Below, piece after piece: positions 29,211 through 39,921 of a stretch of 64,000 bases of DNA (the stretch's first letter is position 1; each line of letters begins with the position of its first letter). The DNA is from an uncultured Bacteroides sp. GTDB lineage: Bacteria; Bacteroidota; Bacteroidia; Cytophagales; Cyclobacteriaceae. The stretch is taken from NCBI GenBank assembly GCA_902168185.1, contig CABHOV010000040.1, forward strand, positions 159,669 to 223,668, in the 5' to 3' direction. Made by a program: the position numbers and the translations under genes. Below the pieces are notes generated by a model. It saw only the letters and a list, made by a program, of their open reading frames with translations, did not search any database and was not told the origin of the DNA.

Positions 29211-29317
29211 ATGAAGCATCGCAACATATGTGTTGTACCGGATTATTAAGGTATTATGTTCAACGTACATCATTAATGGTTAATTTGGTTCTATAAGTAA
29301 ACCCAGACCCCCATTAT

Positions 29318-29827
29318 ATGTCATTAGAACAAGATCTCCAACAAGAAGACTTTCAGAACGAGTATCAGAAAGCCTTACTGAACATGCTCTTCACCAATTA
29401 CTACATGGTGGACAAGATGAATGGTGTTTTCAAGAAACACGACATTACACGTCAGCAGTACAACGTTATGAGAATTTTAAAAGGCCAGTTACCGGGCCAC
29501 GCCTCCATCAATCTTATCAAGGATCGTATGCTTGATAAAATGTCTGACGCTTCTCGTATCGTTGAACGGTTACGCGTGAAAGGATTTGTTACGCGTGAGT
29601 TTTGTGAAAAAGACAAACGAAGCGTTGAAGTAAAAATCACACAAACAGGACTTGCCGTCTTAGAGAAAATGCAAGTCGAAGTCGATGCCTTTGAAAATAT
29701 TCTTCACAATCTTTCAGAAGATGAAACACATCTTTTGAATCATTTGTTGGACAAGATAAGAGGTTCGGATAAAGTGAAGCAAACGAGTGCAAAGCAAACG
29801 CTGGAAGCCGAAGCTTCTTCGCGATAA
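29318..29827 (+). CDS. MarR-family transcriptional regulator
   Basis: The 169-residue winged-helix protein has the MarR core NVMRILKGQ, the recognition helix region LDKMSDASRIVERLRVKGFV and the wing EKDKRSVEVKITQTG. The ligand is unknown. It stands between folE and aconitase with its own upstream gap of about 130 bases, and 41 bases separate it from aconitase. Confidence 0.88.
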   Translation: MSLEQDLQQEDFQNEYQKALLNMLFTNYYMVDKMNGVFKKHDITRQQYNVMRILKGQLPGHASINLIKDRMLDKMSDASRIVERLRVKGFVTREFCEKDKRSVEVKITQTGLAVLEKMQVEVDAFENILHNLSEDETHLLNHLLDKIRGSDKVKQTSAKQTLEAEASSR

Positions 29828-29868
29828 AAAATTTGCTACTTTAGCATCGCTTTAAATTTTAAACTCTT

Positions 29869-32574
29869 ATGGTATTCGATTTAGAAATGATCAAGGCTTT
29901 GTATGCTAAGATGCCCGCACGCATAGCCAAAGCTCGAAAGGTTGTTAACCGTCCTCTTACGTTGTCTGAAAAAATACTGTATTCTCATCTCCATGAAGAT
30001 CAAAAACTGGAGAATTTTGGCCGGGGAAAATCATACGTAGATTTCGCACCTGACCGTGTAGCAATGCAGGATGCCACCGCGCAGATGGCCTTGTTACAAT
30101 TTATGTCTGCCGGAAGGCCAAAGGTAGCGGTACCGTCTACTGTACATTGCGACCACTTGATCGTTGCTAAAACTGGTGCACAGGAAGATTTAGTAAACGC
30201 CAACGCAGAAAGTAAAGAGGTATATGATTTCCTCGCTTCTGTATCGACCAAGTATGGAATTGGTTTCTGGAAACCAGGAGCTGGTATTATTCACCAGGTA
30301 GTATTGGAGAACTATGCTTTCCCGGGTGGTATGATGATCGGTACCGATTCACATACAGTAAATGCAGGTGGCTTGGGAATGATCGCCATCGGTGTTGGTG
30401 GTGCTGATGCTGTTGATGTTATGTCAGGCATGGCATGGGAGTTAAAATTCCCGAAACTTATTGGAGTAAAATTGACAGGTAAGCTGAACGGATGGGCATC
30501 TGCAAAAGATGTTATTCTGAAAGTAGCAGGGATCTTAACTGTAAAAGGTGGAACCGGTGCTATCGTAGAATACTTTGGTGAAGGTGCTATTTCATTGAGC
30601 TGTACAGGTAAAGGTACCATCTGTAACATGGGCGCTGAAGTTGGTGCTACCACTTCTACTTTCGGTTACGATGAGTCTATGGCACGTTACCTCGCTTCTA
30701 CCGGACGCGCTGAGGTAGCAGAACTTGCCAACCAGGTACAGGAACATCTCACCGCTGACCCTGAAGTATATGCTGACCCTGAGAAATATTTTGATCAGGT
30801 AGTTGAGATCAATCTCTCTGAACTTGAGCCACACATCAACGGTCCGTTCACTCCGGATTTAGCAACCCCTATATCTAAGATAAAAGAAGAAGCTGCTAAA
30901 AACGGCTGGCCTACTACAGTTGAAGTAGGATTGATCGGATCTTGTACAAACTCTTCTTATGAAGATATATCCCGCGCAGCGAGTCTTGCAAAACAAGTTG
31001 CTAACAAAGGATTGAAGACAAAAGCAGAGTTTACCATTACACCAGGTTCAGAGTTAGTACGCTATACTATAGAACGCGATGGTTTTATCGATGCATTCGA
31101 TCAGATTGGAGCGAAAGTATTTGCCAACGCCTGCGGACCTTGTATCGGTATGTGGAGCCGTGTAGGTGCAGAGAAAAAAGAAAAGAATACCATCGTACAT
31201 TCATTCAACCGTAACTTCCAGTCACGGAACGATGGTAACCCGAATACATATGCCTTTGTAGCGTCACCTGAATTGGTTACTGCGCTTGCTATAGCAGGAG
31301 ATCTTACATTCAACCCGAACACAGATTTCCTTACCAATGAAAGAGGCGAACAAGTGAAACTTGATCCTCCTTCCGGTGATGAACTTCCAACAAAAGGTTT
31401 TGATGTAGAAGATCCAGGATTCCAGGCTCCCGCTAAAGACGGAAGTAAAGTACCGGTTAAAGTTAACCCTGCCTCCGATCGTCTTCAGTTGCTTGATCCA
31501 TTCAAACCTTGGGATGGTAACGATCTGAAAGGTTTACGTTTGCTGATCAAAGCGAAAGGTAAATGTACCACGGATCATATCTCAATGGCTGGTAAATGGT
31601 TAAAGTATCGTGGACACCTTGACAACATCTCGAACAACTTGTTGATTGGTGCTACTAACTTTTTCAACGAGAAGATCAACAGTGTAAAGAATGGTCTTAC
31701 AGGTCAATACGATGAGGTACCAAAAGTACAACGTGACTATAAAGCAGAAGGTGTAGGTTCTATTGTAGTCGGTGACGAAAACTATGGAGAAGGTTCATCA
31801 CGTGAACACGCAGCCATGGAGCCTCGTCACTTGGGCGTACGTGCTATACTTGTAAAATCATTCGCGCGTATCCACGAAACAAACCTGAAGAAACAAGGTA
31901 TGTTGGGATTGACGTTTGCTGACAAAGAAGATTACAACAAGATTCGTGAAGACGATACTTTTGATATTGTTGGTCTGACTACATTTTCTCCTGACAAACC
32001 ATTGACGTTGGTTATTCACCATTCGGATGGTACTGAAGAGAGCATTACTGTAAATCATACTTACAACGCTGGTCAGATCGAGTGGTTCAAAGCCGGGTCT
32101 GCACTTAACCTGATGGCAAAGAAATTTGCTGACGAGAAGAAGCAACCTGTCGCTGCGAAACCAGCTCCTGCTGCTAAAGTTGTAAAAACTACTTCCCTTC
32201 CTCCTGCTGTTAAAACGATCAGCAAGCTTATCGCTGCAGACAAGACGAGCAGTGCTCCTGCAAAGAAGGCGGCTAAGAAAGTTGTTGCTAAAAAAGCGGC
32301 CCCTAAGAAAGCAGTGAAGACAACAACAGCGAAAAAGGCTGCTCCTAAAAAAGCTGCAAAGAAAGTAGTTGCTAAAAAGGCCGCGCCTAAAAAAGTGGTT
32401 AAGAAAGCAGTAGCCAAGAAAGCCGCTCCTAAAAAAGCAGCGAAGCCTGTGAAGAAAGTAGTTGCTAAAAAAGGAGCCAAGAAGCCCCTTAAAAAAGTAA
32501 CAGCAACAGCGAAGAAGGCTGTTAAAAAGTTACCTAAAAAAGCAGCGAAGAAATTCGCAAAGAAGAAAAAATAG
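29869..32574 (+). CDS. Aconitate hydratase with C-terminal lysine/alanine-rich histone-like tail
   Basis: The TCA-cycle aconitase core (residues 1-about 752) has the three cluster Cys in SCTNSSY and ACGPCIG and the ordinary end ...[10 protein letters not shown]. Its length matches the mitochondrial-like Bacteroidota enzyme. About 150 further residues follow. The last 106 are about 43% Lys with four AKKAAPKK repeats, very like bacterial histone-H1-like or AlgP tails. Synonymous codons vary between repeats (AAG/AAA, GCT/GCG/GCC/GCA), so the tail reads as genuine protein rather than a frame error. It could bind nucleic acid or polyanions. A strong terminator follows the stop, so nothing further is fused. 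Confidence 0.93.
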   Translation: MVFDLEMIKALYAKMPARIAKARKVVNRPLTLSEKILYSHLHEDQKLENFGRGKSYVDFAPDRVAMQDATAQMALLQFMSAGRPKVAVPSTVHCDHLIVAKTGAQEDLVNANAESKEVYDFLASVSTKYGIGFWKPGAGIIHQVVLENYAFPGGMMIGTDSHTVNAGGLGMIAIGVGGADAVDVMSGMAWELKFPKLIGVKLTGKLNGWASAKDVILKVAGILTVKGGTGAIVEYFGEGAISLSCTGKGTICNMGAEVGATTSTFGYDESMARYLASTGRAEVAELANQVQEHLTADPEVYADPEKYFDQVVEINLSELEPHINGPFTPDLATPISKIKEEAAKNGWPTTVEVGLIGSCTNSSYEDISRAASLAKQVANKGLKTKAEFTITPGSELVRYTIERDGFIDAFDQIGAKVFANACGPCIGMWSRVGAEKKEKNTIVHSFNRNFQSRNDGNPNTYAFVASPELVTALAIAGDLTFNPNTDFLTNERGEQVKLDPPSGDELPTKGFDVEDPGFQAPAKDGSKVPVKVNPASDRLQLLDPFKPWDGNDLKGLRLLIKAKGKCTTDHISMAGKWLKYRGHLDNISNNLLIGATNFFNEKINSVKNGLTGQYDEVPKVQRDYKAEGVGSIVVGDENYGEGSSREHAAMEPRHLGVRAILVKSFARIHETNLKKQGMLGLTFADKEDYNKIREDDTFDIVGLTTFSPDKPLTLVIHHSDGTEESITVNHTYNAGQIEWFKAGSALNLMAKKFADEKKQPVAAKPAPAAKVVKTTSLPPAVKTISKLIAADKTSSAPAKKAAKKVVAKKAAPKKAVKTTTAKKAAPKKAAKKVVAKKAAPKKVVKKAVAKKAAPKKAAKPVKKVVAKKGAKKPLKKVTATAKKAVKKLPKKAAKKFAKKKK

Positions 32575-32592
32575 AATTGTAAAAGGATAGAG

Positions 32593-32625
32593 AAAAGCCC
32601 CGCTAAACCGGGGCTTTTCTTTTTT
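32593..32625 (+). terminator. Rho-independent terminator after aconitase
   Basis: AAAAGCCCCG pairs perfectly with CGGGGCTTTT around CTAAAC, followed by CTTTTTT, 19 bases past the stop. Confidence 0.9.
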
Positions 32626-32707
32626 AAAGACACGTTGAACAGCAGTTTCAAGTCGTGTAGAGAATCAAATTTAATCGTTAGCTTCGAGGCAAAAATATAT
32701 AGTCAAC

Positions 32708-33904
32708 GTGCAGTACGATGTTATTGTAATCGGAGGCGGAGCAGTCGGGCTCGCCACAGCTTTACAGCTTATCAACCGTAACCCGGACCTTAAAGTCATT
32801 CTTCTTGAGAAAGAAAATGTAGTCGCGAATCATCAGACCGGTAACAACAGTAACGTTATCCACTCGGGTATATACTATAAACCCGGGAGTTTGAAAGCGA
32901 GGAACTGTATCCATGGTTATAACCTGTTGCTCGACTTCTGTAAAAAGTACGATGTCCCGCACAACATCTGTGGTAAAGTTATCGTGGCTACAGATGAGCA
33001 TGAACTTCCATTACTGAAAAACATATTCGACCGCGGGCAGCAAAATGGATTGCAGAATCTTAAAATGCTTACGGCTTCCGAGTTGAAAGAACATGAACCG
33101 CATGTAGCTGGTATAGCCGGTATATATGTACCTCAAACCGGTATTGTTGATTATAGAGTTGTTGCCGAAAAGTATGCTGCAGTATTCCAGCAGCAAGGTG
33201 GTGAAATAAAATTGGGCGAGAAGGTTGTTGATATTCACTTCCACACAGAGAAGGTTGAAGTGGTTACAGAGAACACTACCTATAGCGGGAAGCTGGTAGT
33301 GAACTGTGCAGGTCTATATTCTGATAAGATTGCACGACTTACTTCTTCGAACGTAAACGTAAAGATTATTCCCTTCCGGGGAGAATATTATAAACTGAAG
33401 AAAGAAAAAGAATACCTGGTGAAGACGTTGATATACCCGGTGCCGGATCCGAACTTCCCATTTCTCGGAGTACACTTTACCACGATGGTCGGTGGTGGTG
33501 TTGAATGTGGACCTAACGCGGTGCTTGCTTTTAAAAGAGAAGGGTATAAAAAAACAGATATCAACCTTGCTGAACTTGGTGAGACATTAGCTTGGCCTGG
33601 CTTCCGTAAAATTGTATCGAAGTACTGGCGCACAGGCGTTGGAGAAATGTATCGTTCGTATTCGAAGGCTGCATTTACCGAGGCCCTTCAAAAGTTGTTA
33701 CCCGAAATAAAAGAAGATGACCTGATCGAAGGCGGTGCAGGTGTTCGTGCACAGGCATGCGACAAAACGGGTGGGCTACTGGACGACTTCATGATCCTGG
33801 AAGAAAAGAAGGCGATCAATGTTTGCAACGCTCCCTCTCCTGCTGCTACATCTTCACTCTCCATTGGAGAAACTGTCGCGGAGCTTGTCGAGAAAAGACT
33901 ATAG
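32708..33904 (+). CDS. lhgO: L-2-hydroxyglutarate oxidase (LhgO-like)
   Basis: The 398-residue FAD enzyme of the DAO family starts at GTG with VIGGGAVGLATAL. It continues with HQTGNNSNVIHSGIYY, the segment that carries the flavin-proximal His of L-2-hydroxyglutarate dehydrogenases. It ends with ACDKTGGLLDDF and CNAPSPAATSSL. The family oxidises L-2-hydroxyglutarate to 2-oxoglutarate and hands electrons to quinones. It starts about 130 bases after the aconitase gene and is followed by a terminator. Confidence 0.9.
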   Translation: MQYDVIVIGGGAVGLATALQLINRNPDLKVILLEKENVVANHQTGNNSNVIHSGIYYKPGSLKARNCIHGYNLLLDFCKKYDVPHNICGKVIVATDEHELPLLKNIFDRGQQNGLQNLKMLTASELKEHEPHVAGIAGIYVPQTGIVDYRVVAEKYAAVFQQQGGEIKLGEKVVDIHFHTEKVEVVTENTTYSGKLVVNCAGLYSDKIARLTSSNVNVKIIPFRGEYYKLKKEKEYLVKTLIYPVPDPNFPFLGVHFTTMVGGGVECGPNAVLAFKREGYKKTDINLAELGETLAWPGFRKIVSKYWRTGVGEMYRSYSKAAFTEALQKLLPEIKEDDLIEGGAGVRAQACDKTGGLLDDFMILEEKKAINVCNAPSPAATSSLSIGETVAELVEKRL

Positions 33905-33948
33905 CCGTAAATATTCTATCTGCGCACTTCTGCGTCAAGGTCAAGCAA

Positions 33949-33984
33949 AAAAAAGAAGAGGTCGGTTGACCTCTTCTTTTTTTA
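33949..33984. terminator. Bidirectional terminator between LhgO and parC
   Basis: AAAAAAGAAGAGGTC-GGTT-GACCTCTTCTTTTTT is a perfect stem. It lies 26 bases beyond the acidic-frame stop of parC (34009) but 112 bases beyond the basic-frame stop (34095). Confidence 0.9.
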
Positions 33985-34008
33985 TACTATATCTATACTT
34001 TTTAAAAA

Positions 34009-34320
34009 TCAAACATCGAACTCGATGGTGGTGCCAGGATTGAGAGTTCCGCCTGACGGCGTGTCTCTTTTTTCTGACTTCTCATCTTCTCCCCTTACCT
34101 CTTCTTCTTCTTCTTTGCTGGCTTCACCTTTTTGGCCGGAGCTTTTGCTGCTTTCTTCACCGAAGAGGGCTTGCTGCTCGACTTGGATTTTTTTGGTGGG
34201 CTCACTTTTTTGCTGGTGGCTTGGGGCTTGGCTTTGACTGTCTTCTTGGCTTGCTTTTTCGGGCTCGCCAAAGAGACTGACTTGCCCGTCTTCTTCGATG
34301 ATTTCAGGTTCGAACTCAAT
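34009..34320 (-). other. Alternative (acidic) C-terminal frame of parC
   Basis: After an A10 run (34320-34329) a second frame is open for 103 codons down to TGA at 34009-34011. It reads IEFEPEIIEEDGQVSLFGE, then Gln/Ser/Glu-rich linkers with a second LFGEE motif and EEEEE, and ends in PGTTIEFDV. Such GQxxLF segments resemble Bacteroidota ParC tails. The frame joins the upstream ParC frame if one A is added (or two lost) in the A10 run. Whether this is slippage, a real mutation or an assembly error cannot be decided from the sequence. Confidence 0.6.
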
Positions 34321-36935
34321 TTTTTTTTTGACGACTGATCGGTATCAGTAGTCTCGACTAACGTATTTTCGTCATCACCTTCTTCAAGTCCGGTTTCTTC
34401 TTCCTGAACAAGTTTAACCTTCGTTACCTTGTATTGAGAAAGTTTGTTACCAACAGCTTTCCAGCCTTTGACATCGACAACTTCCTCCAGGTTTATGACC
34501 TCCGTTGTTTTAGGTTTGTCTTTCGCCTTTACAACTTCTATTTCCACCTCTGGTGTTTCTGAAGTTGTTACCGCTACCAGACGTGACCCTATACCTTCTG
34601 ATATAAATCCAAATTCTTTATCAAGTGTAGTGGTTTCAATAAGGAAACGCTTCACCATATACTGCTTGCTCTCGCCATCTACATATACCGCAGAGATTGC
34701 TTTCTCAGGACTAAACTTCTCCACGCGCAAAGTCTTTTCAGGATCAAAGCGATTGGTGAGTTCAAAGTTTGTGATCTTGTACGATCCGTTACGATAGAAG
34801 GTGATGATCTTGTCATCAACATCAAACTTACCAATATAGCGTCCGCGCTTGTCTTTATTCAAGCGGCCTGCATCTTCATCAAACCACAGATCGAGTTTGC
34901 TAAGTGTTGATCCACCGGCTTTCAGGAAATCTACTTTCCGAACCGGATATGGTGTGATGATATTTCCTCTTGAGCTTCTTCCTTTTATCTCCAACTCCGC
35001 GAAGTCGTACGTAAAGATCTTCTTGCGCGCTGTGCTGGACTGCGAAAGTTTTACTTCTACTTTTTCAGCTTCACCGTTTGGATTTCCGCTGACGTATAAA
35101 ATCTTCGAGTTCGGATTTCCTTGAGTCAGATCATATTCTTTATCGCGGGTTACACCTGGGATATTGAAACGCTTCGCGAAGCTCTTGCCTCCCTTACCGT
35201 CAGAGTATATCACATTGAATACCATGCGATCATCCCCTTTCTTCCAGATACCCACGTATAGTATATCTTTACCCATAAAGACTTTTTCCTGAATCCGGGA
35301 GATTCTTGCTTTGCCATCCTTGCGGATCACGATAACATCATCCAGATCAGAGCAATCACAAATATACTCGTCCTTCTTCAGGCTATAGCCTATAAAACCA
35401 TCGGTACGGTTTACATATAGCTTCTGGTTGTTCGCAATAACTTCCACAGCTGTAACCGATTGGAAGCTCTTGATCTCTGTTTTCCGTTCACGGCCTTTGC
35501 CATATTTTTCCAACAGTCTTTGGAAATAAGCAATAGCATAGTCGATCAGGTTTTTGAGATGATGCTCGGTTTCCTTCAGTTCTTTCTGGAGATCGCGAAG
35601 CATCTCATCTGCCTTGAACGAATCGAATTTAGAGATACGTTTAATTCTGATCTCTGTAAGACGAACGATATCTTCGGTTGTAATCTCACGATAGAATTTC
35701 TTCTTATGAGGCTTCAGTCCTTTATCGATAGTCGCGATAACTTCTTCCCAGCTTTCAGCTTCTTCAATGTCGCGGTAAATTCTGTTCTCAATGAATATCT
35801 TTTCAAGAGATGAGAACAGAATTTTCTCCATCAACTCTTGTCGTCTGATCTCCAACTCTTGTTTCAAAAGTTGAACAGTCTGATCCGTGTTATACTTCAG
35901 GATCTGGTTAACCGGTAAGAACTTCGGCTTGTCATCTATAATAACGCAAGCATTCGGAGAAATAGAAATCTCACAATCTGTGAAAGCATATAGTGCATCG
36001 ATCGCTACTTCAGGAGATTGACCTGGCTGAAGATGAAGCTGGATCTCGACAAACTGTGCCGTGTTATCTATAACCTGCTTTACTTTGATCTGTCCTTTCT
36101 CACTCGCCTTCACGATTGACTCCATCAACGAAGTAGTTGTCGTTGAGAAAGGAATCTCTTTAATGGCCAGTGTTTTCTTATCTACTATTTCGATCTTGGC
36201 TCTCACCTTGATTTTACTTCCACGCAATCCCTGGTTATAGTCTGAGAAGTCAGCTATACCTCCGGTTGGAAAATCAGGATATATCTTCGGGTTCTTACCT
36301 TTCAATATATCAATCGATGCCTTGATAAGTTCAATGAAATTATGAGGAAGGATTTTGGTAGATAGACCTACGGCAATTCCTTCGACACCTTGTGATAACA
36401 GCAGTGGAAATTTTACAGGAAGTGTTACCGGTTCACGCTTACGACCATCATACGAAAGTTGCCATTCAGTAGTCTGTGCGTTGTAAACAACATCCAATGC
36501 AAACTTGGAAAGACGAGCTTCAATGTAACGCGGTGCTGCTGCACCATCTCCCGTACGTATATCTCCCCAGTTACCCTGCGTTTCAATAAGAAGATCCTTC
36601 TGTCCTATATTAACGATCGCATCACCAATAGAAGCATCACCGTGCGGGTGAAACTGCATAGTGTTACCAATAACATTTGCCACTTTATTGAAGCGACCAT
36701 CATCCATTTCTTTCAGCGAATGCATGATCCTGCGCTGCACGGGTTTGAACCCGTCTTCCAGGCGAGGCACTGCGCGCTCCAGAATTACATAAGACGCATA
36801 ATCCAGGAACCAAGTCTGATATAAACCATCAATAGCAATGGAGTGAATAACATCTTCACCCCCACCGGTACCGTTGGGTTTCTCTTCGTTCGACTCGTTG
36901 TCCTGATTTGCTTTCGGGTTTTCTTTCTTACTCAT
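34095..36935 (-). CDS. parC: DNA topoisomerase IV subunit A
   Basis: This 946-residue type IIA topoisomerase subunit carries the catalytic Tyr at 137 (AAPRYIEARLS), QRRIMHSL and FHPHGDASIGDAIV, then a beta-pinwheel C-terminal domain. With ParE it decatenates daughter chromosomes. The annotated frame finishes with a Lys/Ser/Pro/Ala-rich tail ending KKKKKR, read beyond an A10 run at about residue 872. A longer acidic tail with LFG motifs is open in the alternative frame, and I think that one is more likely the ancestral C-terminus. parE lies 76 bases upstream on the same strand. Confidence 0.9.
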   Translation of the reverse strand: MSKKENPKANQDNESNEEKPNGTGGGEDVIHSIAIDGLYQTWFLDYASYVILERAVPRLEDGFKPVQRRIMHSLKEMDDGRFNKVANVIGNTMQFHPHGDASIGDAIVNIGQKDLLIETQGNWGDIRTGDGAAAPRYIEARLSKFALDVVYNAQTTEWQLSYDGRKREPVTLPVKFPLLLSQGVEGIAVGLSTKILPHNFIELIKASIDILKGKNPKIYPDFPTGGIADFSDYNQGLRGSKIKVRAKIEIVDKKTLAIKEIPFSTTTTSLMESIVKASEKGQIKVKQVIDNTAQFVEIQLHLQPGQSPEVAIDALYAFTDCEISISPNACVIIDDKPKFLPVNQILKYNTDQTVQLLKQELEIRRQELMEKILFSSLEKIFIENRIYRDIEEAESWEEVIATIDKGLKPHKKKFYREITTEDIVRLTEIRIKRISKFDSFKADEMLRDLQKELKETEHHLKNLIDYAIAYFQRLLEKYGKGRERKTEIKSFQSVTAVEVIANNQKLYVNRTDGFIGYSLKKDEYICDCSDLDDVIVIRKDGKARISRIQEKVFMGKDILYVGIWKKGDDRMVFNVIYSDGKGGKSFAKRFNIPGVTRDKEYDLTQGNPNSKILYVSGNPNGEAEKVEVKLSQSSTARKKIFTYDFAELEIKGRSSRGNIITPYPVRKVDFLKAGGSTLSKLDLWFDEDAGRLNKDKRGRYIGKFDVDDKIITFYRNGSYKITNFELTNRFDPEKTLRVEKFSPEKAISAVYVDGESKQYMVKRFLIETTTLDKEFGFISEGIGSRLVAVTTSETPEVEIEVVKAKDKPKTTEVINLEEVVDVKGWKAVGNKLSQYKVTKVKLVQEEETGLEEGDDENTLVETTDTDQSSKKKLSSNLKSSKKTGKSVSLASPKKQAKKTVKAKPQATSKKVSPPKKSKSSSKPSSVKKAAKAPAKKVKPAKKKKKR

Positions 36936-37011
36936 GACCGATTAAAAAATATAACTTCAAAAATGCTTTTTGGTTTCTCTCACCTATATACTGCAAGAGC
37001 TTACTGAACTT

Positions 37012-38916
37012 CTATGCCTCTACTTCTTCCTCTTCCGTTTTCTCGGCACTTGCCTCCACTTTATCAAGTTCAACACGAAGGTTTTCGATGATAAAATCCT
37101 GACGGGTCGGAGAGTTTTTACCCATATAAAATTCAAGTATCTTCTGAAGATGACTATCCTTGTGTAGCAACACGGGCTGCAGGCGGATGTTCTCTCCTAT
37201 AAATCTTCCGAACTCATCGGGAGATATCTCTCCTAAACCTTTGAAGCGTGTGATCTCTGGTTTGCTTCCGAGTTTTCTAACCGCGTTTTGTTTTTCTTCT
37301 TCGCTATAGCAATAGATCGTTTCTTTTTTATTCCGTACCCGGAAGAGTGGTGTCTCCAGGATGAACACGTGACCTGCCTTTACTAAATCGGGGAAGAACT
37401 GAAGGAAGAATGTCATCAACAATAACCGGATGTGCATACCATCCACATCGGCATCGGTAGAGATAATTACTTTGTTATAGCGCAAACCATCCAGACCATC
37501 TTCAATGTTCAACGCATGTTGCAGCAGGTTGAACTCTTCATTCTCGTAAACGACTTTCTTGGTTAGTCCATAACAGTTCAGTGGTTTACCACGCAAGCTG
37601 AATACGGCCTGTGTTTCTACATCACGTGATTTTGTAATGGAACCACTCGCAGAATCTCCCTCGGTGATGAAGATCATACAGTCTGCACCCTTCGGATTTT
37701 TTTCATCGAAATGATACCGGCAATCACGAAGCTTACGGTTGTGCAGGTTCGCTTTTTTCGCGCGCTCATTTGCCAGCTTTTTGATACCGGCTATTTCCTT
37801 ACGCTCACGCTCGGATTGTTGAATACGTTTCTTTAAAGCTTCGGCAGCAATCGGATTTGTATTGAGGTATATCTCCAGTTCTTTGGCAACAAAGTCGCCA
37901 ACAAAACTTTTAATAGGCTGCCCTCCTTCCGGGGAGGTATAGATAGAACCTAATTTGGTTTTTGTCTGAGACTCAAACACCGGCTCCTGTACACGAATGG
38001 CTACCGCTCCAATTATACTGGCGCGGATATCCGCGGCATCAAAATCTGATTTATAAAACTCACGAACACCTTTTACAACGCCTTCGCGGAAAGCGGCCAG
38101 GTGAGTACCACCTTGTGTTGTGTTCTGTCCGTTAACAAATGAATAGTATTCTTCACCATACTGATTGCCGTGCGTAAGGGCGACTTCAATCTCTTTTCCT
38201 TTCAGGTGAATGATCGGATAACGCAAATCATCTGGATCAGACTTTTGTCTTAAAAGATCCAGCAAGCCATCCTTGGAGAAAAACTTTTGTCCGTTGTAAT
38301 TGATGGTAAGGCCCGCATTCAAAAACGCGTAGTTCCACATCAGGTCATCCAGGTATTCCGGAATGAAGTGATAGTTTTTGAACATCGTGCTATCCGGCTC
38401 GAACTCAACATACGTACCGTTGCGTTCATCCGTCTTTCCGGGCTTCGGGTCATTTACCAAAACTCCCTTCTTGAACTCAGCAGTCTTCTGCTGCCCTTCG
38501 CGAAACGCCTGAACTTTGAAGTGACTCGACAAAGCATTCACTGCTTTTGTACCGACACCATTCAAACCAACAGACTTCTGGAAGGCACCTGAATCATACT
38601 TCGCACCGGTGTTGATCTTGGAAACAACATCCACCACTTTACCCAACGGTATACCACGCCCGTAGTCGCGCACCGTAACTTTGGATTCCGTTATATGTAC
38701 ATCGATGTTCTTTCCATAGCCCATCATGTGTTCATCGATACAGTTATCGACTACTTCTTTTACCAATACATAGATACCATCGTCCTTCGATGAACCATCA
38801 CCGAGTTTACCGATATACATACCAGGACGTAAGCGAATGTGTTCACGCCAGTCAAGCGACTTGATACTGGACTCATCATAGGTAAAAATAGAGGACTCTT
38901 TCTCCGATTTTGCCAT
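37012..38916 (-). CDS. parE: DNA topoisomerase IV subunit B
   Basis: The 634-residue GHKL ATPase subunit has the Mg/ATP motif [22 protein letters not shown] and the Lys loop QTTKT-like [11 protein letters not shown]. The TOPRIM elements are EGDSASGS and [10 protein letters not shown], with a C-terminal tail rich in Glu. It is the partner of ParC, encoded just downstream. About 260 bases of very AT-rich, gene-free sequence lie upstream. Confidence 0.95.
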   Translation of the reverse strand: MAKSEKESSIFTYDESSIKSLDWREHIRLRPGMYIGKLGDGSSKDDGIYVLVKEVVDNCIDEHMMGYGKNIDVHITESKVTVRDYGRGIPLGKVVDVVSKINTGAKYDSGAFQKSVGLNGVGTKAVNALSSHFKVQAFREGQQKTAEFKKGVLVNDPKPGKTDERNGTYVEFEPDSTMFKNYHFIPEYLDDLMWNYAFLNAGLTINYNGQKFFSKDGLLDLLRQKSDPDDLRYPIIHLKGKEIEVALTHGNQYGEEYYSFVNGQNTTQGGTHLAAFREGVVKGVREFYKSDFDAADIRASIIGAVAIRVQEPVFESQTKTKLGSIYTSPEGGQPIKSFVGDFVAKELEIYLNTNPIAAEALKKRIQQSERERKEIAGIKKLANERAKKANLHNRKLRDCRYHFDEKNPKGADCMIFITEGDSASGSITKSRDVETQAVFSLRGKPLNCYGLTKKVVYENEEFNLLQHALNIEDGLDGLRYNKVIISTDADVDGMHIRLLLMTFFLQFFPDLVKAGHVFILETPLFRVRNKKETIYCYSEEEKQNAVRKLGSKPEITRFKGLGEISPDEFGRFIGENIRLQPVLLHKDSHLQKILEFYMGKNSPTRQDFIIENLRVELDKVEASAEKTEEEEVEA

Positions 38917-39177
38917 AGCACGAAAAGGATTTAGTGTTCAGAAAATTGAAGATCAAAAAATTCAAGTTCAAAGTTTAAAAAATCTGCTGTGTGGTAAAGT
39001 CCTGAAGCAAAAAAAATCGCGCTTCGGGCGCCTCAGCAAAAATCTATAAGCATCTAATAAAATGAATTTTAAAATCACTTCAAGTAATTCAATAAAAACT
39101 TTAACTATAAAAATGAATAAGATAAACCAACTTAAACATCTGAATTACAGACTATAAATGTGATCAAATTAAATTGA

Positions 39178-39609
39178 TCAATTAGATTTTTTGTTTGTAA
39201 AAAACTTAATAAACGGCCAGCTTATCGCCCATATCACGATCAAGCCAACACTTCCATAAATAACAAAACCGATGCGGCTGAAATCAAAACGCTCATCGCT
39301 GTTATAGGCATTGATCAGGAATAATCCCACTATAAAAAATAAATTGAGGGTAACGATCAATCCACTGAACCAAGCCTTGAAAGATTGCTCCTGCTTAAAA
39401 AAAGCAGAGACTATGAACACCAGTACGTTGACGATCGTGACCAATCCCAGCACAATATAGAAGAAAATATCCCGCTCCAGTAAAACGGTTTCGATTCCCT
39501 CCTGCCGCACAATCACATTTTCGGGAAGGTCGGCATACACATATAACAAGGCTCCTAATAACCCTAGCAACGAAAAAAACCACACCGCACGAAACAGCTT
39601 AAACATCAT
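39178..39609 (-). CDS. Small four-helix membrane protein, unknown function
   Basis: About 143 residues from the ATG at 39609 (frame open to 39654). Four hydrophobic segments can be seen: near the N-terminus (AVWFFSLLGLLGALLYVY), IVLGLVTIVNVLVFIV, FSGLIVTLNLFFIVGLFLI and GSVGLIVIWAISWPFI, and the C-terminus is basic (FFTNKKSN). It resembles hypothetical membrane proteins often found next to topoisomerase genes in Bacteroidota, but I cannot name a function. Confidence 0.6.
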   Translation of the reverse strand: MMFKLFRAVWFFSLLGLLGALLYVYADLPENVIVRQEGIETVLLERDIFFYIVLGLVTIVNVLVFIVSAFFKQEQSFKAWFSGLIVTLNLFFIVGLFLINAYNSDERFDFSRIGFVIYGSVGLIVIWAISWPFIKFFTNKKSN

Positions 39610-39757
39610 ACGTCTTTCAAATTTGGCGCAATTAACCACCATCATTTTTAACAACCAAAAGTCCTTTTGATTTAGGATGCGAAGAAGAATGACTTAAAAT
39701 GTGCCCACCAGCTTCTTGCATATGATTTCATTATGCCTTTCATTTGCACACATAAAC

Positions 39758-39834
39758 GCATCGGGGTGCTGTGAAAAACAGCTGAGATTATACCCGGGGA
39801 ACCTGATTCTGGTTAGTACCAGCGAAGGGAATGC
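39758..39834 (+). promoter_or_regulatory. TPP (thiamin pyrophosphate) riboswitch
   Basis: The THI element core is present: GGGGTGC, CTGAGA, ACCC, GAACCTGATTCTGG and the closing AGCGAAGGGAA. P1 is GCAT (39758-39761) with ATGC (39831-39834). GGAATGC (39828-39834) can instead pair with GCATTCC (39875-39881) in the terminator, giving a standard transcription-attenuation switch. It leads the methyltransferase/HypE-like/ThiE-like operon. Confidence 0.95.
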
Positions 39835-39870
39835 AAGCTTCGATTTTACTGCTAAGGGTATAAGATATTG

Positions 39871-39903
39871 AGCCGCATTCCTTTTGGATGCGGCTTTTTT
39901 ATT
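39871..39903 (+). terminator. Riboswitch-controlled terminator
   Basis: AGCCGCAT pairs with ATGCGGCT, followed by TTTTTT. The 5' arm contains GCATTCC, complementary to the 3' end of the TPP aptamer, so TPP binding should favour termination. Confidence 0.9.
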
Positions 39904-39921
39904 TTCATTAAACTGATAATT

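Noticed and set aside
32073..32651. A long minus-strand frame opposite the aconitase tail
   Set aside because: It is a shadow of the AAG/AAA/GCN repeats, giving only Phe/Ala/Leu runs.
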